This document shows, in pieces, positions 47,156 to 56,481 of a DNA stretch of 60,242 nucleotides. Within the stretch, counting starts at the first letter, position 1; every line of letters begins with the position of its first letter. The stretch is from positions 1 to 60,242 of the forward strand of contig JAQXBM010000051.1 in the NCBI GenBank assembly GCA_029252405.1. The letters are read 5' to 3'. The notes beneath the pieces were generated by a model. It did no database searches. It saw only the letters and a program-made list of their open reading frames with translations, and was not told where the DNA came from. The DNA comes from Crocinitomicaceae bacterium. Its GTDB lineage: Bacteria > Bacteroidota > Bacteroidia > Flavobacteriales_D > Crocinitomicaceae. Both the position numbers and the translations under genes were made by a program.

Positions 47156-49723
47156 TTAAAAATAAGAAATAACCTTCCCCATCTTCGTAAATCGACTCGA
47201 AAGAATACGATCAAAATAGGTAATGTTACTAGCGCTCAACTGTCTCGAAAGTACGGGCTCGTAGCAATCCCAGTCCTGGAAAAATCCTTTCTTACCTTCG
47301 GTAGATTTGATGATTTTATCGTTGTGTTCATCCAAAAATGAAATCAAGTCTTCCCTGAAATCTCCCCCAGGAAAGTTCAATACTCTTCCGTCAATAATTC
47401 CTTCAATATCTGCAATCGACACTTTATGAGGAAGGACAATTCGTTCAAACTCCAAGTGATCTTGTTTCGATGTATAATTGCATAGGAAATCATTCAAATA
47501 TCCAGGGATCTTATTCAAGCTTAGCCCAGTTTGAAGGTTGGCTCCAATGGATGATTTTTCGTTTTCATCGATCAAATAATCGTCGCGATTGCTTTCTTTC
47601 AAAAATTGATCGAATAGCAACTCTGCGTACCCACTTTTACTGTTGTCGATATCAACGAAAACAATGGTTTTATCTTTCAGCACGCCGCGATCATAGAGGT
47701 ATAGGTACAAATCCCAACAACCCAAAATTCCACTATTGTCGATCGCACCTGCATCAATGAAGTGACCAGAACCTTTGATTTTAGCAACAGGACTGAAAAT
47801 TGGGAATCGATTTGTGGTTGAAACGGCCTGTAAAAACGAAACCGAACCGTCCTTTCCATTTTCCATTTTTAAATCGGAGAGATTTTGAGCATAGGGAAAA
47901 ATAGAATCAAATTTCGGCGTGTTGATGGAACAGAAAATTCCGCGTTTCCCATTCGTCGAAGCCGTATTCATGATTAAAGCGGGGAGATGTCTATTGTGAT
48001 TTTGCAGCTGCTTCCAATACTTTCGATAAGAAGTGGTATTCAGCAATTTGGAGCCGTCTTCTTTCATGTTGCGCTGGTATTTCAACATACCGTAGTATGA
48101 GCGATCCTGCGTAGAAATCTGATTGAAAGGGTAAAAAATCCGAGCCATATCGATTCCAAAAAGCATCGAAATATCAACCGATGCGTAGTTGTCGTAGCGA
48201 ATGTCACTGATGACACTATTCATCTTTTCAGGTCGATTCGCGTATTGCCCGTAAATGTTTCCATAAAGTGCCAAACCAAGCGATCCTCCCGATGCTCCGG
48301 ACATCGCTACTGTTTGATTCAACAGTTGATAATCGGATGATTTCTGAAGGCTATCGAGCACCATTAAGGTCCATGCGTTGGCTTTCAATCCACCACCGTG
48401 CGAAGAGATGAAGAATACGGTGTCTGGCATTTCACTGACGCGTTCTTCAAATTCGGATAGTAGAATCCCGTCATCATTTTTATTGATTGGATAGATGGTG
48501 AGCTCGTTCAAGTGAGATTCCGTGAATAGACCGAGTATGAACAATACAGCTAAAATCATTAATCCAGAAGTGGCAAATCTGAACATGCCTGAGTTTAGAA
48601 ACGTCATCGGTTCCCCAGCTTCTTTGTGTTTTTGTGAGATCGAATATTTCACGAAGAAATATTTTCCCAATGAGCTGAAGGCGAAGAAATAAAAATAGAG
48701 GTAAATCAAAACGATCAGAATTCCATTGGGCAAAGGCCAGTTACCATTGATACTAGCAATTGTGAAATACAGAATTGCCAATACGGAAAAATAGAACATG
48801 ATGACGAAGGCCACTAAATAATTCGAGGATTTCTCGACACGACGTAAAATCGATAGAAAGAATACCGAATTACGCAGCCCGTCCGATTTTAATGATCTCA
48901 GGATATGCCGTAATCGCGGTCGAACCAATCGAAAAAACGAAAAGTTCAGCATCATACTGAAATTCGTCATCAGCAAGAGAATGAGGCCTGCAGGATTAAA
49001 CAAGCTCCCTTTGAAAATGACGAGGAGAAATAGCACGAACGAAAACGCTGAGGATATGAAATAAAAGATTCCGACACGCTTGTATGTCTTGGATCGTGTT
49101 GATATCGTCGAATGAAGCGGACTCAGTTTTCTTTTGTAGTATGCGTATGACATAAAGGTCAAAAACGCAAAAAGGATTGAACTCCATTTAATAATCAAGA
49201 TTGAACTTGGATCGAGCGAATATTCGAGGTTCGGAAGATAGGTGTGATAAATGAAAATGGCCCAAACCGAATAGACTGCAAGTCCGAGATATTGGCGGAG
49301 AATGTTCGCATAAATATCCTTTACGTATCTCTTGTCGTTAATAGGCTTGTACGTATGCACAGTGAGCCATTTCAGCCATTTATTCTTGAATGGTTGCTCC
49401 TTTTGCCACGAAACGAACCTTCTACTTTTATTAAGATTTCCAGCGTAGTAAGTGTAGATCGGATAATGAGATAAACTCACAGCCAGCAGATTAATCAAAA
49501 TGAAGCACAGTAGCAGCGAGATTCTTCCTGTTTCGATCATTCTCAGAAGCATCGTGAATGCTTGCTCCATTTGAGTAAGCAAGATCAGAATAACCAAAAT
49601 TATGGCAATGCTGAGCACGGATGCCTTTGCAAAATTTGTAATTGAGTACAATGCGCGTAAAATGTAACGCACCCTTCCTTTCGATGGTAATAGTACCGGG
49701 AGTTCTCTTTTTCTTTGCGACAT
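47156..49723 (-). CDS. membrane-embedded patatin-like phospholipase
   Basis: The 855-aa protein has roughly ten transmembrane helices in its first 420 residues. A patatin domain follows: oxyanion loop SSHGGGLKANAW near residue 440, nucleophile elbow MSGASGGSLGLAL near 475 (GxSxG), and the catalytic DxG/A motif FIDAGAIDNSGI near 657. The Ser-Asp dyad is complete, so lipid acyl hydrolysis is expected. Patatins joined to a polytopic membrane region are uncommon. The gene is preceded by an unknown 303-aa gene with a 39-nt gap, and they are probably one unit. Membrane lipid remodelling or a defence/effector role are both possible and unproven. Confidence 0.78.
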   Translation of the reverse strand: MSQRKRELPVLLPSKGRVRYILRALYSITNFAKASVLSIAIILVILILLTQMEQAFTMLLRMIETGRISLLLCFILINLLAVSLSHYPIYTYYAGNLNKSRRFVSWQKEQPFKNKWLKWLTVHTYKPINDKRYVKDIYANILRQYLGLAVYSVWAIFIYHTYLPNLEYSLDPSSILIIKWSSILFAFLTFMSYAYYKRKLSPLHSTISTRSKTYKRVGIFYFISSAFSFVLFLLVIFKGSLFNPAGLILLLMTNFSMMLNFSFFRLVRPRLRHILRSLKSDGLRNSVFFLSILRRVEKSSNYLVAFVIMFYFSVLAILYFTIASINGNWPLPNGILIVLIYLYFYFFAFSSLGKYFFVKYSISQKHKEAGEPMTFLNSGMFRFATSGLMILAVLFILGLFTESHLNELTIYPINKNDDGILLSEFEERVSEMPDTVFFISSHGGGLKANAWTLMVLDSLQKSSDYQLLNQTVAMSGASGGSLGLALYGNIYGQYANRPEKMNSVISDIRYDNYASVDISMLFGIDMARIFYPFNQISTQDRSYYGMLKYQRNMKEDGSKLLNTTSYRKYWKQLQNHNRHLPALIMNTASTNGKRGIFCSINTPKFDSIFPYAQNLSDLKMENGKDGSVSFLQAVSTTNRFPIFSPVAKIKGSGHFIDAGAIDNSGILGCWDLYLYLYDRGVLKDKTIVFVDIDNSKSGYAELLFDQFLKESNRDDYLIDENEKSSIGANLQTGLSLNKIPGYLNDFLCNYTSKQDHLEFERIVLPHKVSIADIEGIIDGRVLNFPGGDFREDLISFLDEHNDKIIKSTEGKKGFFQDWDCYEPVLSRQLSASNITYFDRILSSRFTKMGKVISYF

Positions 49724-49762
49724 GATTGAATAGCTGGCTGTGAGCTTAGTGATTTTTGTGGG

Positions 49763-50674
49763 TTATTCTTCGTTTTCGTATTTGGACACGACGAACGTGA
49801 TGTGATTATAAGGCATTCGCTCCAGGGAATCATCGTATGGTTTGATAAGGGAATTGTCCGTGTCATAATACCATTCCGACCAATTCAATACTTGACGTGG
49901 TGCTTGAATCGCCACATACGTTCCATTCTTCAGACTTGCAACTTCTGTATTTCCTGCGAAGTCAAATCCAAGACCAATTTCTTGAATGATCTTGCTTTTT
50001 TTCTCGTCCGAAACGTATTGTGTAATTCCTGCCGCATAACCAGAAACTTGCCTCACAACAGGGTTTACGGCTGCAATCAATTCCAATCCCGAAGTGAAAA
50101 TCCCACTTTCTAAGAAACTTAAGAGCTTCTCTTCGTTTTTATTGCTCAAATAAATCGTGTTCAAATAGAAATCGATTCCATTGTTAGGGACGCGAAGTCC
50201 TTGCATCACAGAAAGTCCACTTTTTCCACCTCCACCTTTGTTACGTAGGGTATATTTCTGAGTGTATTGAATTGATTCATCCCCAGAGTCGCCTTCCGGT
50301 GAATGCTTGGCTTTGAACTCGAATAGAACTTCGTGATCGCCACCGAAAATTCCGGGATAGCGTTCGATATAGATGTTCCCAATTCGAATATTGATTCGTT
50401 CTCCTTTTAACGACAAGTCTGCGTCCATTGTTAAGGCATTGACGATTGGAATTTTTCCATCTTTCTCGTTATCAACATCGAGAAATCCATATGAATGCTC
50501 TTTAATCTTCCAAACTTGATTGAATTGAGTATCCATTGTTTCAGATACTTTCATATCCGCCTTTTCAGGATTTTCCTTGATAATTTTCTTAATCTCTTTC
50601 GCCCCGTCCTTATCTCCAATATCGGATAGGAACTTCTTCATCTCTTTTAAGCTTAAATCTGAAATGTTATTCAT
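49763..50674 (-). CDS. unknown 303-aa partner of the membrane patatin
   Basis: I do not recognise this protein. It has no signal peptide. It starts with a helical, Lys/Glu-rich segment (residues 1-45), followed by beta-rich sequence (IVNALTMDADLSLKGERINIRIGNIYIERYPGIFGG near 75-110) and a glycine stretch (RNKGGGGKSGLSVMQGLRV near 145-163). A long middle part contains a weakly hydrophobic segment, and the end is FVVSKYENEE. It lies immediately upstream of the patatin gene on the same strand, so it may regulate or present lipid to it (inference). Confidence 0.6.
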   Translation of the reverse strand: MNNISDLSLKEMKKFLSDIGDKDGAKEIKKIIKENPEKADMKVSETMDTQFNQVWKIKEHSYGFLDVDNEKDGKIPIVNALTMDADLSLKGERINIRIGNIYIERYPGIFGGDHEVLFEFKAKHSPEGDSGDESIQYTQKYTLRNKGGGGKSGLSVMQGLRVPNNGIDFYLNTIYLSNKNEEKLLSFLESGIFTSGLELIAAVNPVVRQVSGYAAGITQYVSDEKKSKIIQEIGLGFDFAGNTEVASLKNGTYVAIQAPRQVLNWSEWYYDTDNSLIKPYDDSLERMPYNHITFVVSKYENEE

Positions 50675-50935
50675 TGATTTGTTTTAGGTGGTTAATTTTT
50701 CAATTCATTGAACAATATAGTCATTCAACTTGAAAATTTCCAATAGGTTGATTTGCTCTTCTGCGTTCTGCTTGTTCGCTGTGAAATAGTACGTTTTCAA
50801 ATCGTTCCATGGTACCTTCTGTTGTCTGCCTTAATGTTCAATACTTATATACGATTCAAGACCGTAAAGTACTTACGTTTTACTCGGTATCACTGCGGGT
50901 ATTTGTTAAAATCAAATAAATTGTATCTGCACACC

Positions 50936-51405
50936 ATGAGCCTGACCAAAGCATTACCATATCGTCTTGCCGTGTATTTCACGGAACGTTTTCCCGTACT
51001 CGTTTATGTGCCATTTTCCATCATCTTGTACCTCTGTTTGTCTGTTTTGGTGCAATTGATTTCTGGAGTCGATCCCGTTTTCGATCAATACGGAGTGGCG
51101 GGTTGTTTAACCGCATTCCTTTTCATGCTGCTGATTCGAACATTTGATGACATCAAAGACGTGGATTTGGATCACGATATTTTCCCAGACCGACCTGTTT
51201 CAAGAGGGGCAGTTTTGATCAAAGATGTTTATGGTCTCGCAATCTTCAGTTTTATTTCCTTAGTGGCAATTAATGTGATTATCGCTCCAGCGAGTATTTG
51301 GGTCTTTGCAGGTGTGATGATTTATGCGCTCGGTACTTTCAAGTATTTCTTTCCTTAATAATTACACATCCAAAAGCCTGTCGTGGCCATGATCACCCAT
51401 CAGCC
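50936..51405 (+). pseudogene. UbiA-like prenyltransferase, interrupted and truncated
   Basis: From the ATG at 50936 the frame reads MSLTKALPYRLAVYFTERFP, hydrophobic helices, and the UbiA aspartate-rich motif IRTFDDIKDVDLDHDIFPDRP near residues 78-98. It meets two consecutive TAA codons at 51356-51361. In the same frame the sequence continues with plausible UbiA residues (KPVVAMITHQPLL) until about 51405, where it runs into the opposing amidase fragment. The C-terminal half, including the second Asp motif, is missing, so it cannot be active. An alternative start at 50753 would add 61 unlikely residues. Confidence 0.7.
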
Positions 51406-51618
51406 TTTGCTCAATGCTAAATCAGCTTCTTTTGCCTGAATTAGCGCGGATTCTTTATTCAAAAAAACGATTGCATTCAACCTTGGATTGAACTGTTCTA
51501 TTCTTTCAAAATAAGACGAAACAAGATCGAATGATGAAACTTCACCAGCTTTCATCATCTGATGCAACTCAGAAAGAGAATAGTTTGAATAACTAGATAT
51601 GGCGCTTTTTTCCTTCAA
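51400..51618 (-). pseudogene. amidase-signature family, N-terminal fragment
   Basis: The 72-aa reading (YSLSELHQMMKAGEVSSFDLVSSYFERIEQFNPRLNAIVFLN, then QAKEADLALSKG) is the typical N-terminal helix pair of amidase-signature (GatA-like) enzymes. It then stops at the point where GPLHGIP-type sequence should follow. The Ser-cisSer-Lys catalytic region is absent. The only start nearby is TTG at 51618, but the frame is open to about 51670, so the 5' end may also be damaged. It meets the UbiA remnant tail to tail. Confidence 0.75.
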
Positions 51619-51684
51619 TGAATACGGTGAGTTTTCCTGAAGAGCAAAATAAGAAATCGAGATGGAACTGGCTTCTTCTATTTG

Positions 51685-52395
51685 CTAACTTTCATTGAAG
51701 GCTGCGGAAATAATGCCTAAGCGACTGGGCTTTTGTTGCAGCTGTAATTCTTTGGAATCGGCATTTACGACCAAGAAATTCGAACTAAACTCCAAACAGA
51801 GATCAATGTCGTGAGCTGATAAAACAATGCATTTATTCATTACTGCTGCCGTTTCCTTCAATATGCTGAGGACTTTTTTCTTATTGGAGTAATCTAAAAA
51901 AGCTGTGGGCTCATCCAACAAAATGATCGGCGTTTTCTGCGCAATTGATTTTGCTATCGCTACAAGTTGCTTTTCACCATCACTCAGCTCAGAAGTAAAT
52001 CGTTCCGATAATGATTCTATTCCCAAAGCACTAATCGCATGTTCAATTTCTTGAGAATCTTCTTCAGTAATACGTCCAAGGGCATTGGTATACGGTGCAC
52101 GGCCTGCGGAAATGAATTCTCTGGATCGAACATAATCCATCTGTGGGAAATGAACAGGGACGAAGGAAAGCAATTTGGGCAATTCATTGGTCGAAACGTT
52201 TTGAACTTCTTTACCATCGATCAAGATTTGTCCCGAAATCAGATTGATTTGCTTTGAAATCGTTTTCAAGAGGGTAGACTTTCCAATTCCGTTTTTTCCA
52301 ACAAGAATGTACACATTTCCACATTCAAGTTGAATGTCTTGGCAATGAAGAATGCCCTCAGAATAGCCGATATGTGCTTTTTTCAATTCTATCAT
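51685..52395 (-). CDS. FecE/BtuD-like ABC importer ATPase
   Basis: The 236-aa protein has Walker A VGKNGIGKSTLL near residue 32, the signature ELSDGEKQLVAIAKSIAQ near 137 (LSDGE rather than LSGGQ), Walker B IILLDEPTAFLD near 160 and the switch His in VLSAHDIDL near 192. The family energises uptake of iron-siderophores, haem or cobalamin. Its start overlaps the permease stop by 4 nt (ATGA). It is the last intact gene of the operon, directly upstream of the amidase fragment. Confidence 0.9.
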   Translation of the reverse strand: MIELKKAHIGYSEGILHCQDIQLECGNVYILVGKNGIGKSTLLKTISKQINLISGQILIDGKEVQNVSTNELPKLLSFVPVHFPQMDYVRSREFISAGRAPYTNALGRITEEDSQEIEHAISALGIESLSERFTSELSDGEKQLVAIAKSIAQKTPIILLDEPTAFLDYSNKKKVLSILKETAAVMNKCIVLSAHDIDLCLEFSSNFLVVNADSKELQLQQKPSRLGIISAAFNES

Positions 52396-53390
52396 CTGAG
52401 TTTGCGCAGAATTAGAAGTACGACAATTGGAGCTCCAATTATAGACGTTAGGACGTTAATTGGAATGAGCATGTAGTTTTCCATCGCTTGAATCAATGCA
52501 TCACACAACAAAACGAAAATTCCACCAATAAATGCACATGAAACGATCAATAATCCATGATGCTGAGACTTGAGCATGATTCGAACCAAATTCGGAACAG
52601 CAAGCCCTACGAAGGCAATTGGGCCACAAAAGGCGGTGATCAATCCGATTAAAATCGCTGTAATAGCAATAATGATGAAACGCGTTCGCTTGTAATTCAG
52701 CCCGAGTAATCGCGCTTGATCTTGCCCAAGAATTAATAAGTTAAGAGGCTTAATCAAAAACAAAGAACCAACGATTCCAACAACAAAAACCAAAGAGATC
52801 AATGGGATTTGACCGAATTCAATCCGTGAAAGTGATCCAAGTGACCACAAAGTAAAGACTTTTAATTCTGATGCGTCACTGCTTACTTCGAGCATAGAGA
52901 CAATCGCTCCTGTGAAGCTCCCGAGCATAATCCCGATCAACAAAAGCGAAATTTGAGAGCGCACAACTTCTGAGAAGAGGGAAATGATCAACCCGAACAC
53001 CATCGCACCAATTAGTGCATTTGTAATGATTCCCAGATCAGAAGAAAGGAATGGAATTCCTGTCATGATACTGAATGCAACGAATAAGCTCGCTCCAGAA
53101 TTGATTCCTAAGACATACGGCCCTGCAAGTGGATTGTTGAACAACGTTTGCATCAGCAATCCAGCAACAGAGAGTCCGGCTCCCGCGATAATCGCTGTGA
53201 ACATTCTTGGAATTCGAACTTCACGTGCAATTAAATGGTTCGTGTTCGTCTCGTCAAAATTGAACAAAGAATTGATGAGGTTACTGAAGCTGATGTCCAA
53301 ATGCCCTGACATAAAGTGCACCATTGCCGCAATAGGAAGCAGCAAAAGAAAGATGAATATCATCCATTTATGTCGTTGTGAAATGATCAC
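52392..53390 (-). CDS. FecCD/BtuC-family ABC importer permease
   Basis: The 332-aa protein has about nine to ten hydrophobic helices and the FecCD family blocks: EVRIPRMFTAIIAGAGLSVAGLLMQTLFNNPLAGPYVLGINSGASL near residues 58-104, a LLLIGIMLGSFTGAIVSML segment near 150, FCGPIAFVGLAVPNLVRIML near 260 and a C-terminal GAPIVVLLILRKLR. It forms the homodimeric channel of a type II importer. It overlaps the binding-protein gene by 1 nt and the ATPase gene by 4 nt. Confidence 0.93.
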   Translation of the reverse strand: MIISQRHKWMIFIFLLLLPIAAMVHFMSGHLDISFSNLINSLFNFDETNTNHLIAREVRIPRMFTAIIAGAGLSVAGLLMQTLFNNPLAGPYVLGINSGASLFVAFSIMTGIPFLSSDLGIITNALIGAMVFGLIISLFSEVVRSQISLLLIGIMLGSFTGAIVSMLEVSSDASELKVFTLWSLGSLSRIEFGQIPLISLVFVVGIVGSLFLIKPLNLLILGQDQARLLGLNYKRTRFIIIAITAILIGLITAFCGPIAFVGLAVPNLVRIMLKSQHHGLLIVSCAFIGGIFVLLCDALIQAMENYMLIPINVLTSIIGAPIVVLLILRKLR

Positions 53391-54517
53391 TATTTCAGCG
53401 CTTTATAATAATGAAGTTTAGCATTGGGCTCGAATTCTGGATGAAAGATATGAATGAAATCTTCCAAAAGGAAATCGGGCTCGATGGCGCTCATTTCCCA
53501 AAACTTATTCATCTCGTGCGAATAACAGTAGATTCCGTTCTTGTATGCACCAAGGAATTTGGATTTTGGGTTCATCTCAGAAAGAACTCCTTTGCTCGGA
53601 ACTCCAGGATTTATCCAGTATTCTGATGTCCGATTATCCGCCACCACTTTCTCAATAGGAAGAAATACGCTTCCTGTTCCTTTGGAAGAGCGGTAGGCAT
53701 AATTTGCACCTGCATCTTGAAATAGAATCGCCATGTAGCTTTCACCAGAGGGCGCCGTCCATTGATCGCTGTAGAAATTTCCACTAATCACCTGAGGATG
53801 GTCTTCAAGGTTTCGAATCTTCCAACGCAAATCTTCATAATTGGATTTGATGTCATTGAAAAGGGTAGTGGCCTCATCTGATTTATTGATCAGGATTCCC
53901 AAAAACTTGACCCATTCAGCGCGACCGAGTGGGTGTGTTTCTCGCCATTCATAATTAGGGATGTTCTGGATTCCTAGCTTCCTCAGCTTATCTTCGCCTT
54001 CGAATTCGGATCCAAATCCACTGTAAATAATCAACTTCGTTTTAGACTGAACAATCTTTTCAATTGGAACGTTCGATTCATCACCGAATTCACTGATTTT
54101 TTTCGCCTTGAAACGCTTCTTGAGTTCTGGGGAGTGCACATAATCCATTTTCGAAATACCCGTAATGACGTCAAGTGAATTCAACTTGGAGAGCATCCCA
54201 ACTGATGTTTGAGAGAGCGCCGCAATGTTTTCAACTGGAAGATGGATTACTTTGTCACCTGATTTTGAATGATCATAGGTCAATTCGTATGTCGACTCAA
54301 CTTCGTGAGAGTTCGGATCAAGTAATTCCAGCTCATACCCACCTTTGATTGAGTTTACATGGAAGTTTTCTGCGAATTCAATTTTGATTTCTTGTGGAAC
54401 CTCGTCCGCTTTAGCGGCAAGTTCTTTTTGCTCTTTTTCATTCTGTAGATCAGGTTTGCTTTCCTGACACGAAGCAAGTAAAATCAGCATTGCAAGAAAT
54501 GGAAACATCAATTTCAT
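53390..54517 (-). CDS. periplasmic binding lipoprotein of the ABC importer
   Basis: I start at the ATG at 54517, which gives a lipoprotein signal (FLAMLILLASC, lipidated Cys near residue 17); the GTG at 54553 would add 12 residues and lies upstream of the promoter. The product (375 aa) has the helical-backbone binding-protein fold of FecB/BtuF: VENIAALSQTSVGMLSKLNSLDVITGIS near 100-128, a KTKLIIYSGFGSEF segment near 165, and FLPIEKVVADNRTSEYWINPG near 280. It delivers a metal chelate (siderophore, haem or cobalamin) to the permease. No TonB-dependent receptor is adjacent, so the substrate stays open. Confidence 0.88.
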   Translation of the reverse strand: MKLMFPFLAMLILLASCQESKPDLQNEKEQKELAAKADEVPQEIKIEFAENFHVNSIKGGYELELLDPNSHEVESTYELTYDHSKSGDKVIHLPVENIAALSQTSVGMLSKLNSLDVITGISKMDYVHSPELKKRFKAKKISEFGDESNVPIEKIVQSKTKLIIYSGFGSEFEGEDKLRKLGIQNIPNYEWRETHPLGRAEWVKFLGILINKSDEATTLFNDIKSNYEDLRWKIRNLEDHPQVISGNFYSDQWTAPSGESYMAILFQDAGANYAYRSSKGTGSVFLPIEKVVADNRTSEYWINPGVPSKGVLSEMNPKSKFLGAYKNGIYCYSHEMNKFWEMSAIEPDFLLEDFIHIFHPEFEPNAKLHYYKALK

Positions 54518-54521
54518 GCCA

Positions 54522-54529
54522 CAAAGATA
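54522..54529 (-). promoter_or_regulatory. -7 promoter element (TATCTTTG) of the ABC importer operon
   Basis: On the minus strand the octamer matches TAnnTTTG exactly. Only 4 nt separate it from the ATG at 54517, so the mRNA should start at or within a base or two of the start codon (leaderless). Confidence 0.55.
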
Positions 54530-54561
54530 ATAGAAGGAATGGTCTGATTTCACTAGTTGAG

Positions 54562-54602
54562 AATCAAAAACGCCTCGCTCCCTAATTTGGGAACAAGGCG
54601 TT
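54562..54602 (-). terminator. intrinsic terminator of the interrupted T9SS cargo gene
   Basis: On the minus strand, AACGCCT/AGGCGTT (54569-54575 with 54596-54602) and an inner TCCC/GGGA stem are followed by a T tract (54570-54566). Confidence 0.8.
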
Positions 54603-54626
54603 CAGTTGCAATTCTTCAAAGAGGGG

Positions 54627-56117
54627 TTATTTATTTACTTGAAGCACACGAAGTACTTCTTCTCCAGCAGCCGATGAGCAATGTAGGAAGTACATTCCAC
54701 CCGATAAATGAGTAATGTCAATTCTGTACACGTTATTATTGTTTGAAACGTCTCTCAGCTCAACAACTCGGCCTGCGTTGTCCAATAATTGGAAGGTCGC
54801 TAAATCATCTGATTCAGATTGAACCTCAATCGTTTGATCCACTGGGCTTGTAACCAGAGAGAAGTTGTTTCCTCGTTCTTCCGTGATATTGTTTTGCTCG
54901 TCGATATAAGATGGAACAGCAGCATTTCGTCGTTTCCAGAACATATCTCCGGCATCTTGGAAAACTATTCCTTCGTTCCAATTGGTGTTGTCGATTACAT
55001 TATTCCCATCGTACTCAGTAGATAAAGAAGTCTTAGAATTACCTGCTTAATTGCTTTGCCATAAGTTTACTTCTTCATGCATGATAGATGTTAATCCACC
55101 TACACTAAAACTTTTCATTAGGATATCGTTTTCGAAGTTTGGAGCTGTTTGCCATAATCCGGAGCACCCACCTGTATAGTCTTGACTACAAGCAATTTGC
55201 ACTCTGTTTCGGTTGTGCGCGATAACCGGATTTGGATCGACAGTAGTACATCCAAGGAATGCTGAATTCACAACGATTGGTCCACCGCTAACTGTACCTC
55301 CAGGTGCAAAGATGGCATGAACTTCGTCTGTAGAACCGTTCCAATCCTGAGCAACAACTGCGAAATCATCTGGAGCTCCAAATCCGAAGTTTGTGTTTCG
55401 TTGACTCGCAATTCTTGGAGATCGGTATCCACTCATTGTAGGGAAATTCCAAATACCAAATGGAGCATAGATTCCTGATGCAAGAGCGTTGAAGTCCATC
55501 GTTTCAATCATTAAGTTTCCTCCTGGATCGACGTAAGTGATAGCCGCAGTAACTCCGTCGTCTAAAGCAATCACGTCAGGCATGGTACCTGCAGCGATTG
55601 GAACTGGCGCTGACGGTGCAAAGGCTCCTATAGAGAGAGCACAGGCCCAGACAACTCCACCATCTTCCCAGCAAAGAATTCCACGGCCGATGCTATTCAT
55701 GTCAATATTCAAATGATTACCCGGTGCAACTGGATTAGCAGCATTCAAGGCGTAATTAACAGGACTTAGTGATGTTAGATAGTAGTCATTTACGTAAACA
55801 ACTCCTCCATTTTCATATCCTAGCACAACAGCATCAGCATTCGCGTAATAGGCGATGTCAGGATCAAAACCTGTTCCTCCAACGGCTTGTACGGTCGTAC
55901 CTGTTGGTCCATCGATCCAATAAATTCGCCAACTTCCAAAGCCATCAGCGATGGTTGCCGCCTGAAGATCTACGTTAGGAGCAATTGCAAGTCCAGTGTT
56001 ATTGAGAGCTGGAGCAATGTTTGTCTCGGGTTGCGTAGCATTGATAATTTGGGCGTCCACCCCTAAAGCCATACCAAAAGTAAGGCATACAAAAAGTAAC
56101 AGTTTTTTTAAATTCAT
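54627..56117 (-). pseudogene. T9SS cargo with type A sorting domain, interrupted by one stop codon
   Basis: The N-terminal frame (56117 to 55047) encodes 356 aa with a signal peptide ending VDAQI near residue 23 and repeated beta-blade-like units (SWRIYWIDGPTG, RGILCWEDGGVVWACAL, DDFAVVAQDWNGST). A TAA at 55049-55047 ends it. The same frame then stays open through AGNSKTSLSTEYDG to 54627 and contains a type A sorting end (FSLVTSPVDQTIEVQSES, TFQLLDNAGRVVELRDV, LSGGMYFLHCSS). Restoring the one codon gives an intact 496-aa T9SS cargo. As it stands the first product lacks its sorting signal and should remain periplasmic. Confidence 0.85.
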
Positions 56118-56418
56118 AATTGTGTTTTTAGGTGCCGCACAATGGAATTCAAAAGATATTTTTAGTCAAACTAGTTTTGGGAGTGGTAATGAAGAATTGC
56201 TGAAATTAGTTTCAGCAATCATCTATTCTGAACAAAACAAATGTGTGACACGTGATTAAGTTGGGGTGAATGTAATTATTGATTTCACTTATAATTTATT
56301 GATAAATAGACAATAAGTATTGAATGAACACATTCCGAAAACATTGTTGTTTTTTTCAACAGAAGTGCACATGGAGTTTACCACAACTGTGAAGAAAGTG
56401 AAACATTAAAGTTGATAA
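56118..56418. other. intergenic region upstream of the interrupted cargo gene
   Basis: There is no gene in these 301 nt. It should hold the promoter for the cargo gene on the minus strand. A CACATTTG octamer (close to TAnnTTTG) lies near 56238-56245, but it is about 120 nt from the start codon, so the assignment is weak. Confidence 0.35.
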
Positions 56419-56461
56419 CAAAAAAAATCCCTTATCCCGATAATTATCGGGAAAGGGATTT
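56419..56461 (-). terminator. intrinsic terminator of the rpsF-rpsR-rplI operon
   Basis: A long, nearly perfect hairpin (AAATCCCTT 56425-56433 with AAGGGATTT 56453-56461, plus an inner TCCCGATAATTATCGGGA palindrome) is followed by a T tract on the minus strand. Confidence 0.92.
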
Positions 56462-56481
56462 CTAGATTTAGTGCGGGAGAT

